Shown: positions 8,647 through 17,585 of the stretch, piece by piece
How the letters are laid out: the number at the start of each line of letters is the position of its first letter
How positions within the stretch are numbered: position 1 is the stretch's first letter
Origin: SAR86 cluster bacterium
GTDB taxonomy: Bacteria > Pseudomonadota > Gammaproteobacteria > Magnimaribacterales > D2472
Assembly: GCA_023703655.1 (NCBI GenBank)
Contig: CP097973.1
Location: forward strand, 1,048,170-1,112,169
Direction: 5' to 3'
DNA: 64,000 bases
The notes under the pieces: model-generated
The model's database searches: none
What the model saw: the letters and a program-made list of their open reading frames with translations, nothing else
What the model was told of the DNA's origin: nothing
Program-made: the position numbers and the translations under genes

Positions 8647-9605
8647 CAAAATTCAGAAAATTGAGATTTCCACGTATCAATTGCATCATATGGTATCGAA
8701 AGTGCTGTTTCATTATTTGATGAGATAAATTCATGCACTGATTCAAAATCTCCCCGAATAGAGCTGCTTAAATTAATATCTTTACTAATCTCATGTGCTC
8801 TATTGTCAATTGAAATAATATGTGCCCTTCTTCCTTTCTGAATAGCTCTTATTCCTGCATGAAGTCTGTTACCGATGTAATCAACTTGAACAGTTTGAAG
8901 AAAATCATCGAAGCTACAAAGATTCGGACTGATTATTTTGACATCTACATTGTATCCCTCTGAAATGCTACGAAAGTATTTGGCATCACCAAGTCCTTGC
9001 GGCCAAAAAAATAAATTTTTGTAATCTTTAGCAAGCATTTTTAATAAATTCTTATCATTCTCAAAAGATTTGTTGTAATCAGTTAAAGTAAATAATACGT
9101 TATCTGCCTTTTTCGATGGAATGCTTGCAAGATGTTCTTGTGTTAAATCCCAAACAGACGGGCAGGATGTATTAATTATATTCCTAACGCCGGAATCGTT
9201 AAGCATTTGAAAGGTATATGAATCCCTAACAGAATGATGAAATTTATTATTCAGTAGATGATTTATGATCTTTTTGTCTATGAAGTTTGGTTTATCTTCA
9301 TACTGGAACCATCCTACGCCACATAAAAGAATATTCTTCATTGAAAATAAATCAAGAATACTTATTGGAAACTGCTCTAGAAATAACATCTTTGAACTAA
9401 GACTATTTGTTCCTGCCAAAATTGTGAGATCAGATGACTGAATGTGTTTTTTACTTATCTTTCTCAGTCTTTCAGTAAATTGAAGCTTAACTGTAAAACT
9501 ATTAGAAAAATAATGATTAACAAATTTATATATGGATTCAGATATAATTTCATTACCTAAATTATAGGAAATAATAGATGGGTCTAAAATTGATATCTTT
9601 TTCAA
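8646..9605 (-). CDS. Polysaccharide pyruvyl transferase family protein
   Basis: A 319-residue protein of the CsaB/polysaccharide pyruvyl transferase type. Supporting signs are the N-terminal glycine-rich LAGTNSLSSK region and the C-terminal YIGNRLHAGIRAI block, followed by IISIDNRAHEI, the usual donor-pocket segment of the family. Members use phosphoenolpyruvate to form pyruvate ketals on a sugar, adding negative charge to the polymer. Translation starts at TTG (9605), 9 bp after the preceding gene. The acceptor sugar is unknown; galactose, mannose and N-acetylated sugars are known acceptors in other systems. Confidence 0.8.
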   Translation of the reverse strand: MKKISILDPSIISYNLGNEIISESIYKFVNHYFSNSFTVKLQFTERLRKISKKHIQSSDLTILAGTNSLSSKMLFLEQFPISILDLFSMKNILLCGVGWFQYEDKPNFIDKKIINHLLNNKFHHSVRDSYTFQMLNDSGVRNIINTSCPSVWDLTQEHLASIPSKKADNVLFTLTDYNKSFENDKNLLKMLAKDYKNLFFWPQGLGDAKYFRSISEGYNVDVKIISPNLCSFDDFLQTVQVDYIGNRLHAGIRAIQKGRRAHIISIDNRAHEISKDINLSSSIRGDFESVHEFISSNNETALSIPYDAIDTWKSQFSEF

Positions 9606-9614
9606 ATTAATTAC

Positions 9615-10517
9615 CTACGATAAAAAATGGAAAAGTTTATTTTTAAGTCTTGTAACAATTGAATCTTTTTTAAACATTAATTCATCATATTCAAAATCCG
9701 GCACCACATAAGTATTCACTGCGGTGGGAATGTTTATTTCATTATTCTCGACTTCAAAATTAAGTGGATGAAAGGTGTGGGTGGCATCATCACCAAAGCC
9801 AATATTCTTGATAAGGCTTTTTGATGGAATGCATGTCAATCCACTGTTTTTGTGTCTTAAATATCCCCATTGCAGAGCCCAACTGTCCACGGTATCACCT
9901 ATAACACCTTTATAAATCATATCTTTCTTAATTTTTCCTAGTTTTTTACCTAGAGAATTTTCAAACCCATTAAGTTTATTAAATAGTTCAAAATCTTTTA
10001 TTTCAACATCATAATCTATCCAACATCTTCTCCATGATGCCCATCCCCAGCAATTACCCAATCTTGAAAAAAAATAATCATAGTGATCTGAATTCCATTC
10101 ATTCTGTTGATTAAATCCTGAAATGGAGTATACACGTTCATCGTGTTTATATCGTTGTAGTAATTCTTCGCAAAAATAAAAAAAGCTTTTACTTGGAAGG
10201 CAATCGTCCTCCAATATAATTCCCATCTCCTCATTTTTGAAGAACCAATTTATTCCATTACTTACTGATTCTTTACAACCTAAGTTTGAATCTCTAAGTA
10301 TTGACTTGAATTGACAATCCCAAGACACATTAGCGATGATATATTTTCTTAATTTATCGATCTTAGTTTTATCAGAGACATCCTTAGGGCCATCAGATAC
10401 AAAGTATAGTTTATTGGGTTTAATGTCTTTAATCGATGAAAAAACTTTTTTTGCTGTTTCTAATCTATTGTAAGTAATGAGCAAGATTGGAATATCGAAT
10501 TGACTGTTATTCATCAT
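9615..10517 (-). CDS. GT-A glycosyltransferase, GNT-I-like
   Basis: This 300-residue protein begins with IPILLITYNRLETAKKVFSS and contains IILEDDCLPS near residue 100, an EDD metal-binding motif typical of GT-A enzymes related to N-acetylglucosaminyltransferase I (GT13-like bacterial proteins). A later CWGWASWRR block is common in this bacterial group. It would act in the cytoplasm on lipid-linked oligosaccharide. Two adjacent ATG codons are available, and the first forms an ATGA overlap with the previous gene. Donor sugar unknown. Confidence 0.75.
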   Translation of the reverse strand: MMNNSQFDIPILLITYNRLETAKKVFSSIKDIKPNKLYFVSDGPKDVSDKTKIDKLRKYIIANVSWDCQFKSILRDSNLGCKESVSNGINWFFKNEEMGIILEDDCLPSKSFFYFCEELLQRYKHDERVYSISGFNQQNEWNSDHYDYFFSRLGNCWGWASWRRCWIDYDVEIKDFELFNKLNGFENSLGKKLGKIKKDMIYKGVIGDTVDSWALQWGYLRHKNSGLTCIPSKSLIKNIGFGDDATHTFHPLNFEVENNEINIPTAVNTYVVPDFEYDELMFKKDSIVTRLKNKLFHFLS

Positions 10518-11290
10518 TTGCTCAATAACCTAAATCTAAATTGCTTTAAACGCTTGGGAATAATAAAACCCAAAGCATAACCAAAATATTTCTTAATTGT
10601 AATAAATAATGCTGAGAAAAGGTTAACCTGATTACTTCTTAAAATTTTAAAATCTTCAATAAATCTTTTAGGATTTCCACTTATACCACCCAAAAAAAAT
10701 CTTCCAACTTTATTTTTAAATGTATATATATTCTGGGTTTTTTTATACATCCTAGATACAAAATCATAGTCTGCAGAAATAGAAAAATCTTGATTGAAGC
10801 CGCCTAAGCTTTCGAACAATTGCTTTCTTACAAAAATTGAAAGATGAGCAGCAGGCATTTCAGTTAACTTTAATAATCCATTTTTATTGAGTAATGGATA
10901 TTTGGTAAAAATTTTATCACCACAGTTGTTAAAGATATCAACTGAACCAATTGTAAAATCAAATTTTGATTCTTTAAGGGATATTGATAACTCCTCAACA
11001 ACATTTGGATAGTAAATATCACCTGAATTTAAAAAAGCAATCCATTCGCCATTGCAGATCGATGCACCTTTGTTCATTGCATCGTAAATCCCATTATCAT
11101 TTTCTGAAATATATTTTGTAATGAATTCTGAATTCTCTTTGATCAAATCTGTAAGGTCATCATTTGATCCACCATCAATAACTATATATTCAAAAGGTTG
11201 AACGTTTTGATTACGAATACTTTCTATCGTACTTTTTAAGCCATCAGTATTGTTAAGATTTATAGATATTACACTTATTTTATTGCACAT
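10514..11290 (-). CDS. Family 2 glycosyltransferase (WcaA-like)
   Basis: The 258-residue protein has a compact GT2 fold: ISVISINLNNTDGLKSTIES, then YIVIDGGSNDD, then DNGIYDAMNKG and WIAFLNSGDIYYP. That combination is characteristic of the colanic-acid WcaA/WcaE-like group, in which NSGD replaces the classical DXD. It has no membrane helix. The start codon directly abuts the stop of the upstream GT2 gene, implying coupled expression. It should add one sugar of the repeat unit; which one is not readable. Confidence 0.85.
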   Translation of the reverse strand: MCNKISVISINLNNTDGLKSTIESIRNQNVQPFEYIVIDGGSNDDLTDLIKENSEFITKYISENDNGIYDAMNKGASICNGEWIAFLNSGDIYYPNVVEELSISLKESKFDFTIGSVDIFNNCGDKIFTKYPLLNKNGLLKLTEMPAAHLSIFVRKQLFESLGGFNQDFSISADYDFVSRMYKKTQNIYTFKNKVGRFFLGGISGNPKRFIEDFKILRSNQVNLFSALFITIKKYFGYALGFIIPKRLKQFRFRLLSK

Positions 11291-12313
11291 TTAGGAAAAG
11301 AATTTTGCTTCTCTTAGCTGGATTAATATATTTCTAAATCTCCCAAATAGAAATGCGCATATTTTTATTGAATCCAATATTATTGAAATTGATAAAATGA
11401 CCACAAAATTCAAAGGAAATATCTCAGTGATTCGTACTCCCTTCTTCATTGGCAGAATGATTGCTCTTGTAAGAACATATATAACCATAAGAATAGCAAA
11501 TATGGTCTTTGTGACATTTGGTATGTAGAAAATGCTTTTGGTATTCCACCCGCTTATATTTGGGTCATATGAAAGATTATTCCAGTTAAATGCAAGTAAC
11601 AGTAATAAAAAACCCATAAAATAAAAATAAATATCTTTATGCGCTTTTAAGTGTGGTAGTTGTGTTGATGAGAGGTAGTTTCTATACCACTTTTTGAAAA
11701 GAGTGATGATTTGAATGTTTTTTAATCCAGAATAACTTAATAATTTCTCATTCTCTATATACGCTTCTTTATGCAATTTAACCCTTGAAAACCAATCACC
11801 GTCCTCTCCAGCTCTGACATGTTCAACAAATGTACCAATATGATTAAACACATCTTTCTTAATTATAGATCCGGGAAGAGTTCTTAGTGGTTTATTTCCG
11901 TATGTGGATGAACGGATGTTTTTTTCGAGAATTGATGTTGCCTGATATTGAGTTTGTCCAAAAGAAACTCCTACATCATTTTCATTTAATTGCCTAACAC
12001 CATTTTCTAACCATTGTTTATCGGGTAATGTTTTTGCATCTAAAAACGCAATGTATTCAAAACTAGCCGACTTAATTCCATGATTTCTTGCACAGCCAGG
12101 ATAAGCACCTTCATGCTCCAATATTTTTAATTGTATGTTGATATCATTAAATTTATTTTCGTAAGCTTTAATGATTAGGTTTTTATCAAAATTACTTGTG
12201 TTAACAACAATTATTTCATTTGGAAACAAACTCCAATCAGGAATACTATCAAGCAATAATTGAAGTTCCTTGTATTCATCAAAAAAAGGTATTATTAATG
12301 AAGTATTTTTCAT
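11291..12313 (-). CDS. Family 2 glycosyltransferase with C-terminal membrane helices
   Basis: A 340-residue protein. The first ~200 residues form a GT2 domain (SLIIPFFDEYKELQLLLDSI, GCARNHGIKSASFEYIAFLD, GEDGDWFSR). The remaining part holds about three hydrophobic segments (about residues 228-245, 268-285 and 300-322). Such membrane-anchored GT2 proteins occur in polysaccharide synthesis and act at the inner membrane. It lies 3 bp after the preceding GT2 gene. The AFLD motif takes the place of a classical DXD. Donor and acceptor are unknown. Confidence 0.8.
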   Translation of the reverse strand: MKNTSLIIPFFDEYKELQLLLDSIPDWSLFPNEIIVVNTSNFDKNLIIKAYENKFNDINIQLKILEHEGAYPGCARNHGIKSASFEYIAFLDAKTLPDKQWLENGVRQLNENDVGVSFGQTQYQATSILEKNIRSSTYGNKPLRTLPGSIIKKDVFNHIGTFVEHVRAGEDGDWFSRVKLHKEAYIENEKLLSYSGLKNIQIITLFKKWYRNYLSSTQLPHLKAHKDIYFYFMGFLLLLLAFNWNNLSYDPNISGWNTKSIFYIPNVTKTIFAILMVIYVLTRAIILPMKKGVRITEIFPLNFVVILSISIILDSIKICAFLFGRFRNILIQLREAKFFS

Positions 12314-12316
12314 ATC

Positions 12317-13303
12317 TTATCTTGCATTGTTATTTGTCTTAATCATAAGGCTAAATGTATTTTTATTTTTTTCAAATTCAATATGAGTTTTAACAACTTT
12401 TTTTAGCAGTCTATCTCTAATACAAATAAAGATACTCAACGGAAGTATAAAATTAAAAATTGGAAACTTTTTTAATACCTCCCATCTTGTAAAAATATGT
12501 TTTAGTTTTACGTCGCCATGCAAAGAGTATCTAAAATAATTTAAAACACAAAAAATTTTTTGTTTTAAAGAGAATTTCTTAAAATTATCAATCATAATTG
12601 TTTTTCCCATTGCAAATGCAGAACCTCTTGCATACTCGATCATTTTTCCATGTGTTACGCTATTTTCAGCTGTCCTATCCATGATTTTTAAGACTTTTTT
12701 TGTTAAATAAAAGTTATGATTATTGAAAATCTCTTTTAACAATATTCCTTCATGAGTGAGAAAATCTACTTCGGGAAATCGTTTATTTAAATATATTTCA
12801 TTCTTTACACAAATTGTTCCGTCACCAATTACAAATTCTTCAATATCGCTCCATAAATATGTACCATCATTTGGAAAAGGTTTACTTATATCAAAAGTCT
12901 GCGATACACCATTTGTATCATGATTTTGACCAATTACCCCGATTGGCTCAGGGTTCAATGAGCTATTTGATTGAATGATACTGTTTAATGATTCGAGGGT
13001 ATCATTGTTTAAAAAATCATCTGAGTCACACCACATAATGTAATCACCTTCAGCATTATCAAGCAGAATATTGTCAATCATTGATTTACCTATTCGTTTA
13101 TTTGAGACTATGTACTTCACTGGAAAATTTAAATCATGAATGCGTTGGTTTAAATACGAATGTGTATTATCTGTTGATCCATCACTAGCAACGATCCACT
13201 CAAAATGTTTATATGATTGATTTTGCATCGATTGTATAAGTTTCACCAAAAAAGGTTGGCGATTAAATGTTGGAGTAAGAATTGAAAATTTAATTTGTGA
13301 CAT
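12317..13303 (-). CDS. Family 2 glycosyltransferase
   Basis: This 328-residue protein starts with FSILTPTFNRQPFLVKLIQS and has VASDGSTDNT and YIMWCDSDDFL, the canonical nucleotide-binding and DXD-type motifs of GT2. The C-terminal ~100 residues are basic with one hydrophobic stretch and may form a membrane-associated tail. It begins a group of four consecutive glycosyltransferase genes. It is separated from the upstream gene by 55 bp, one of the larger gaps in this part of the locus. No terminator is visible in that gap. Confidence 0.85.
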   Translation of the reverse strand: MSQIKFSILTPTFNRQPFLVKLIQSMQNQSYKHFEWIVASDGSTDNTHSYLNQRIHDLNFPVKYIVSNKRIGKSMIDNILLDNAEGDYIMWCDSDDFLNNDTLESLNSIIQSNSSLNPEPIGVIGQNHDTNGVSQTFDISKPFPNDGTYLWSDIEEFVIGDGTICVKNEIYLNKRFPEVDFLTHEGILLKEIFNNHNFYLTKKVLKIMDRTAENSVTHGKMIEYARGSAFAMGKTIMIDNFKKFSLKQKIFCVLNYFRYSLHGDVKLKHIFTRWEVLKKFPIFNFILPLSIFICIRDRLLKKVVKTHIEFEKNKNTFSLMIKTNNNAR

Positions 13304-13358
13304 TTAAGCAAGATTCAATGAGCAACGAAATATAATTTCTGTGTGATTTAATAAATAA

Positions 13359-14330
13359 TTATTCATTTTTAAAAAACTTTTTCTTAATACGATTTAATAT
13401 GCTGTTACTTCTTTTTTTTCTCTTATTAATAGAATTCAAGATCAAAATTTTGCAGTCTGATAGCAGATCGTGTCTTTCTTTCCAATCATTAAGCTCTGGA
13501 GCACTTGATGAAGTAAGCATTGTAAATGTATATGAGGCTAAATCTATCTCTGATAGAGCTCCCCTATTTATCTTGGCAAAAATTGTTTCATAAGGAGAGA
13601 CTGTTCTGCCAAAGTAAGTGCCTTTATCTATAGGTCCATCATGATCACCAAGTATGGATGCCATATTAGAATCCTCATATTTCCTGTAATCGATTTCATT
13701 ATATTCAGGCAAAAGGCACTTAATATTCCAATTATTTTTAATCATTTCGGCTGAAAGCCTGAGTTCATAATTACAAATTATATCTAATTTATTTTTATCT
13801 TCAGTTTCATCAAAAAATCCTAGATTCATTAAATGATTGTATCCTGTTGAGCTAAGACAAAATGCCATCGACTGAACATGAGAACACCTATTATTTAAAT
13901 TAGGAAATAAGCCCTTAAAACGCTCAACTTCAGGCGTATTCTTTTCTGGAATAGCAATTGTAGATCCAACAAGATGAACATCATCAGCAATATGTCTCAT
14001 AAAGCAGTCTGTCCAAAAAGAATTATTATTTTGGTTTATAAATGGCCCTCTTACAGACGAATTTATAAAAAAATAGAAGTTATATTCACGTATTAAATAT
14101 TGATTTATAAAATTTGAAAATGCTCCAAAATCAAAATTCTTATTCGGTGTATTGATGACTGATATATTATCTAAATGTGGAATTTCAAAATCTATAGCTG
14201 ATGAGCATAATATATAAAAATCGATATCTTTTGAGTAGGCTGTCGATAAGAAAAAAATAAGATTTTGTTTATATATTATGTCTTTTTCAAAAAAATGATA
14301 AAAAACTGCAATTTGATTATCTTTCATCAT
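13359..14330 (-). CDS. Uncharacterised polysaccharide-locus protein, possibly a glycosyltransferase distantly like RgpF
   Basis: I do not recognise this 323-residue protein with confidence. It begins with IAVFYHFFEKDIIYKQ and contains TPNKNFDFGAFSNFI, FFINSSVRGPF and a later HVQSMAFCLSS block. The spacing of a FDFG motif, an N-S-S-x-x-G-P-F motif and a QS-containing strand recalls rhamnan synthesis proteins of the RgpF group. No membrane segment or signal peptide is seen. It overlaps the end of rfbD's upstream neighbour arrangement by 14 bp at its 3' side gene (rfbD follows it in coordinate order but precedes it in transcription). Its place directly after the rhamnose genes would suit a rhamnose-handling transferase; this is inference. 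Confidence 0.55.
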   Translation of the reverse strand: MMKDNQIAVFYHFFEKDIIYKQNLIFFLSTAYSKDIDFYILCSSAIDFEIPHLDNISVINTPNKNFDFGAFSNFINQYLIREYNFYFFINSSVRGPFINQNNNSFWTDCFMRHIADDVHLVGSTIAIPEKNTPEVERFKGLFPNLNNRCSHVQSMAFCLSSTGYNHLMNLGFFDETEDKNKLDIICNYELRLSAEMIKNNWNIKCLLPEYNEIDYRKYEDSNMASILGDHDGPIDKGTYFGRTVSPYETIFAKINRGALSEIDLASYTFTMLTSSSAPELNDWKERHDLLSDCKILILNSINKRKKRSNSILNRIKKKFFKNE

Positions 14331-15207
14331 TTTCTATACTCAAAATAGATTTTAAAATTGCGTTCTGCAATTTTGTAGGCCTCAATGAAAAGTCTTTATA
14401 GGCTTTGTTTGAATTTAAAATTGAATATTTTGGTCTTAAAGCTATATTTCCCTTATAAGAAGAGGATTCAATGGGTTCAATTAGATCATCTTTTTCTACA
14501 AACCCTTCATTAAAAGCTACCTTGTTAATTAAATTGGCAAATTCATACCATGAACAGCTATGTAAACCTGCAAAATGATAAATTTCATTTTGTGCGAAGC
14601 TCGAATGTAAGCTATCAATTAGGGTAAAAATAAATTCAGCAATATCATAAGCATAGGTTGGACAACCTACTTGATCAGAGACAATCTTAAGCTTTTTGCC
14701 AAGCTTTATGTTCTGATAAATTGTTTTTAGAAAATTCTTGCCGAATTCACTAAATATCCATGAAGTTCTAATAATTATAAATTGACTTGCTAGCCCTATA
14801 ATTTCTTCTTCTCCTCTATGCTTGCTTAATCCATAAGAATTAATTGGATTTTTTGTGTCATTTTCCAAGTAACCATCTTTTTTATCGCCATCAAAAACGA
14901 AATCAGTTGAGACATGAATCAGAGGGATATTGTAATCTTTTGATGCCATTCCAATGTTTTTAGCGCCATGATAGTTTATGCTAAAAGCTTTATCTGGATA
15001 CTTTTCTGCATTGTCAACATTTGTATTAGCTGCAGCATTTATAATGATATTAGGTTTAAACTCATCCATTGCCAAAGCTATTTGTTTTTTATTAGTAATA
15101 TCAAGATCAGTTTTTGAAAAGGCATTAACCGTAATGTGGCTATCTTTAAATATTTCCTTAATTGAGCAACCTAGCTGACCGTTAGCACCTGTTAAAAGGA
15201 TTTTCAT
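14317..15207 (-). CDS. rfbD: dTDP-4-dehydrorhamnose reductase
   Basis: A 296-residue extended short-chain dehydrogenase. It has the N-terminal dinucleotide-binding motif LLTGANGQLG and the catalytic YGLSK (YxxxK), plus the strand HVSTDFVFDG typical of RmlD. It reduces dTDP-4-dehydro-L-rhamnose to dTDP-L-rhamnose with NAD(P)H. The gene overlaps rfbC by 4 bp. With rfbA, rfbB and rfbC nearby, the full dTDP-L-rhamnose route from glucose-1-phosphate is present, so the polymer very probably contains L-rhamnose. Length is normal for the family. Confidence 0.95.
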   Translation of the reverse strand: MKILLTGANGQLGCSIKEIFKDSHITVNAFSKTDLDITNKKQIALAMDEFKPNIIINAAANTNVDNAEKYPDKAFSINYHGAKNIGMASKDYNIPLIHVSTDFVFDGDKKDGYLENDTKNPINSYGLSKHRGEEEIIGLASQFIIIRTSWIFSEFGKNFLKTIYQNIKLGKKLKIVSDQVGCPTYAYDIAEFIFTLIDSLHSSFAQNEIYHFAGLHSCSWYEFANLINKVAFNEGFVEKDDLIEPIESSSYKGNIALRPKYSILNSNKAYKDFSLRPTKLQNAILKSILSIENDER

Positions 15208-15746
15208 TTTTCTAAAAAAGATTTAAAACTCTGTGCGGCATCATCTTTTTTAGAAATGATGATTTCTTTAAAATTTGGCCATTCTATTGCCAGATCTGGA
15301 TCTTTCCAATGAATAATACCTTCGTCACCCGGAGTGAAAAAAGTTGTGCACTTATATTCGAAATATGCGACTTCAGATAAAACCATGAAGCCATGTGCAA
15401 AACCCTCCGGAATCCAAAGTTGATGCATATTTTTATCATTAAGTTCTACTCCATACCATTTTCCAAATGTATTAGAATCCTCTCTAAGATCAACTGCTAC
15501 ATCATAAACACTGCCTTTTACCACTCTAACAAGCTTGCCTTGTGGATTTTTTATTTGATAATGGAGACCTCTTACCACCCCTTTATGCGATACAGACAGA
15601 TTATCTTGAACAAAATTTCTATCGATATTTAAAACTTCATCAAAATCTTTTTTGTTGTATGTTTCTGTAAAAAAACCTCTTTGATCTTTAAAAAGGTCTT
15701 TCTTAATCAAAAAACACCCATCAAGATTTGTCTTCTGGAGTTCCAT
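15204..15746 (-). CDS. rfbC: dTDP-4-dehydrorhamnose 3,5-epimerase
   Basis: This 180-residue cupin-fold enzyme has the RmlC signatures: DQRGFFTETY, VRGLHYQ (the catalytic His), PEGFAHGF and AYFEYKCT (the catalytic Tyr region). It epimerises C3 and C5 of dTDP-4-dehydro-6-deoxyglucose in the third step to dTDP-L-rhamnose. Length is the normal ~180 residues. Only 5 bp separate it from the GT2 gene transcribed before it, and its stop overlaps the start of rfbD. Confidence 0.95.
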   Translation of the reverse strand: MELQKTNLDGCFLIKKDLFKDQRGFFTETYNKKDFDEVLNIDRNFVQDNLSVSHKGVVRGLHYQIKNPQGKLVRVVKGSVYDVAVDLREDSNTFGKWYGVELNDKNMHQLWIPEGFAHGFMVLSEVAYFEYKCTTFFTPGDEGIIHWKDPDLAIEWPNFKEIIISKKDDAAQSFKSFLEK

Positions 15747-15751
15747 TTTCG

Positions 15752-16711
15752 TTATCTTATCATGTCTCTTGCGAAGCTCTTGATGCCATTAAAATGTTTA
15801 TAGTAATTAAGAAGGAGCATTTTTAAAGCTAAAAATTTTTTTTGAAAAAAATTTGAATGCGAAATCTGATTTCTTAAATTTATTGCCTGTTTCTCATCAT
15901 TCAGAAAAATCATTGATGCTTCAAGCACTCTTATATCGAATTTTTCAGAGTTTAACATCGCTTTACTAATTGCCTGCATTGCAGATGCATTGATTTTCTT
16001 TCGATCATCATAATTTTGAGAAATATCAGTTTGTAACTGTGAGAAAAATACATCTAATTTATTAATTTTTTTGAGAGAACTTGGGATCCACTCAGAAGTA
16101 TTAGAGGAATGTCTTCTTATTGATTGTAATTTTTTGCTCAAAACTAATCTATTATTAAGTAAACGTGATATCAGATGAAGATATCCATCATGCCCATTTA
16201 AATTTGATGGAAAAGGAAGTGCATAATCTAGTAAATCACCTCTGAGAGCTGTTAGTGCTCCTGTATTAAAAACATGCTCGCTTGCAAAACCATTTTTGAC
16301 CTGCTCCAAATAATTTAAATTACTTTTCTTGAGTGAGCCATCTGCAAGATCTGCATTATGAATTACCAATGAAATATTTTTCTTTTCTTTAAAGATTTTT
16401 ACTATTTCTGAAATCTTATTTTCATACCAATAATCATCTTGATCAGCTAAAAAAATTATGTCCCCCTGACAAGCATTTAGTGCAATTTCAAAATTCTTAG
16501 TAAATCCATTATTTTTTATATTCTTTATCAGCCTTATTTCATATGGTGCTCTGTCAATAAAGTTCTCTATTATTTTAATAGTATTATCTGATGAGCAATC
16601 ATCAGAGATTATTAACTCATCTGGAAGATATGTCTGATTTGAAATGCTTTCTAACTGATCCTTTAGAAAACTCTCACCATTAAAAGTAGTCATAGCAATT
16701 GATATCATCAT
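15752..16711 (-). CDS. Family 2 glycosyltransferase (rhamnosyltransferase-like)
   Basis: A GT2 protein of about 319 residues with MTTFNGESFLKDQLESI, SDDCSSDNT and IIFLADQDDYW. The ADQDD form of the metal-binding motif is common in bacterial rhamnosyltransferases, and the gene sits inside the rfb set, so transfer of rhamnose is a reasonable but unproven guess. An in-frame TTG at 16729 would overlap rfbA. I prefer the ATG at 16711, 7 bp downstream of rfbA, which places the first beta strand at the usual distance from the N-terminus. Confidence 0.85.
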   Translation of the reverse strand: MMISIAMTTFNGESFLKDQLESISNQTYLPDELIISDDCSSDNTIKIIENFIDRAPYEIRLIKNIKNNGFTKNFEIALNACQGDIIFLADQDDYWYENKISEIVKIFKEKKNISLVIHNADLADGSLKKSNLNYLEQVKNGFASEHVFNTGALTALRGDLLDYALPFPSNLNGHDGYLHLISRLLNNRLVLSKKLQSIRRHSSNTSEWIPSSLKKINKLDVFFSQLQTDISQNYDDRKKINASAMQAISKAMLNSEKFDIRVLEASMIFLNDEKQAINLRNQISHSNFFQKKFLALKMLLLNYYKHFNGIKSFARDMIR

Positions 16712-16718
16712 TTTGCTA

Positions 16719-17585
16719 CTATTTTTCAAGAAGTTTCTTCAAATAAGCCTCATATGGGCTATTTTTGTATTGGGTAATATGCCCTCTAAGAGTACTAATA
16801 TCTATCCAATCTTCATTAAAGGCAATCTCCTCAAGACATGCGATTTTTAGTCCTTGTCTATCTTCAATAGTCCTCACAAATTCTCCTGCAGATATTAAAG
16901 ATTCATGAGTGCCTGTATCAAGCCAGGTAAAACCTCTACCTAAAGTGGTTGCATTTAAGTTACCTTGATTAAGATAATCTAAATTAATATCAGTAATTTC
17001 TAATTCACCCCTTTTAGATGGTTTAAGAGTTTTAGCAATTTCGATAACATTATTGTCATAAATATATAATCCTGTAACAGCTAAGTTTGAACGTGGTTTT
17101 TGCGGTTTTTCTTCAATTGAAAGAACCTTTCCGTCCTTATCAACATTAGCAACACCAAACTCCTCTGGATTACTAACATTTGTTAAGAATACGTGGGCTC
17201 CCTTCCTTTGCTTAAATGCATTTTTGAGTATGGAAGAGAAATCATGGCTAAAAAATATGTTATCGCCAAGTATTAAACTAACTGAGCTTTCTCCAATAAA
17301 ATCCTCACCTATAATAAAAGCATCTGCAATCCCACGAGGTGAATCTTGTACTTCATATGAAATATCAATTCCATAACGTTCTCCATGCCCTAGCAATTTT
17401 TTGAAAAGATTTTGATCATTACTAGTTGTGATTATTAAGATTTCTCTTATTCCTGCAAGCATTAATATAGAAAGTGGGTAAAAGATCATTGGCTTATCAT
17501 AAATTGGTAAAAGTTGCTTAGAAAATACGCTAGTAAGAGGCATGAGCCTTGTACCTGAGCCTCCTGCAAGAACAATACCTTTCAT
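16719..17585 (-). CDS. rfbA: Glucose-1-phosphate thymidylyltransferase
   Basis: The 288-residue sequence carries the hallmark GIVLAGGSGTRLMPLT followed by SKQLLPIYDKPM, the nucleotide-binding and sugar-phosphate-binding segments of RmlA. It also has LGDNIFF and the C-terminal TWLDTGTH motif. It makes dTDP-glucose from dTTP and glucose-1-phosphate, the first step of dTDP-L-rhamnose synthesis, and is normally feedback-inhibited by dTDP-rhamnose. It overlaps rfbB by 4 bp. The length matches E. coli RmlA closely. Confidence 0.97.
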   Translation of the reverse strand: MKGIVLAGGSGTRLMPLTSVFSKQLLPIYDKPMIFYPLSILMLAGIREILIITTSNDQNLFKKLLGHGERYGIDISYEVQDSPRGIADAFIIGEDFIGESSVSLILGDNIFFSHDFSSILKNAFKQRKGAHVFLTNVSNPEEFGVANVDKDGKVLSIEEKPQKPRSNLAVTGLYIYDNNVIEIAKTLKPSKRGELEITDINLDYLNQGNLNATTLGRGFTWLDTGTHESLISAGEFVRTIEDRQGLKIACLEEIAFNEDWIDISTLRGHITQYKNSPYEAYLKKLLEK

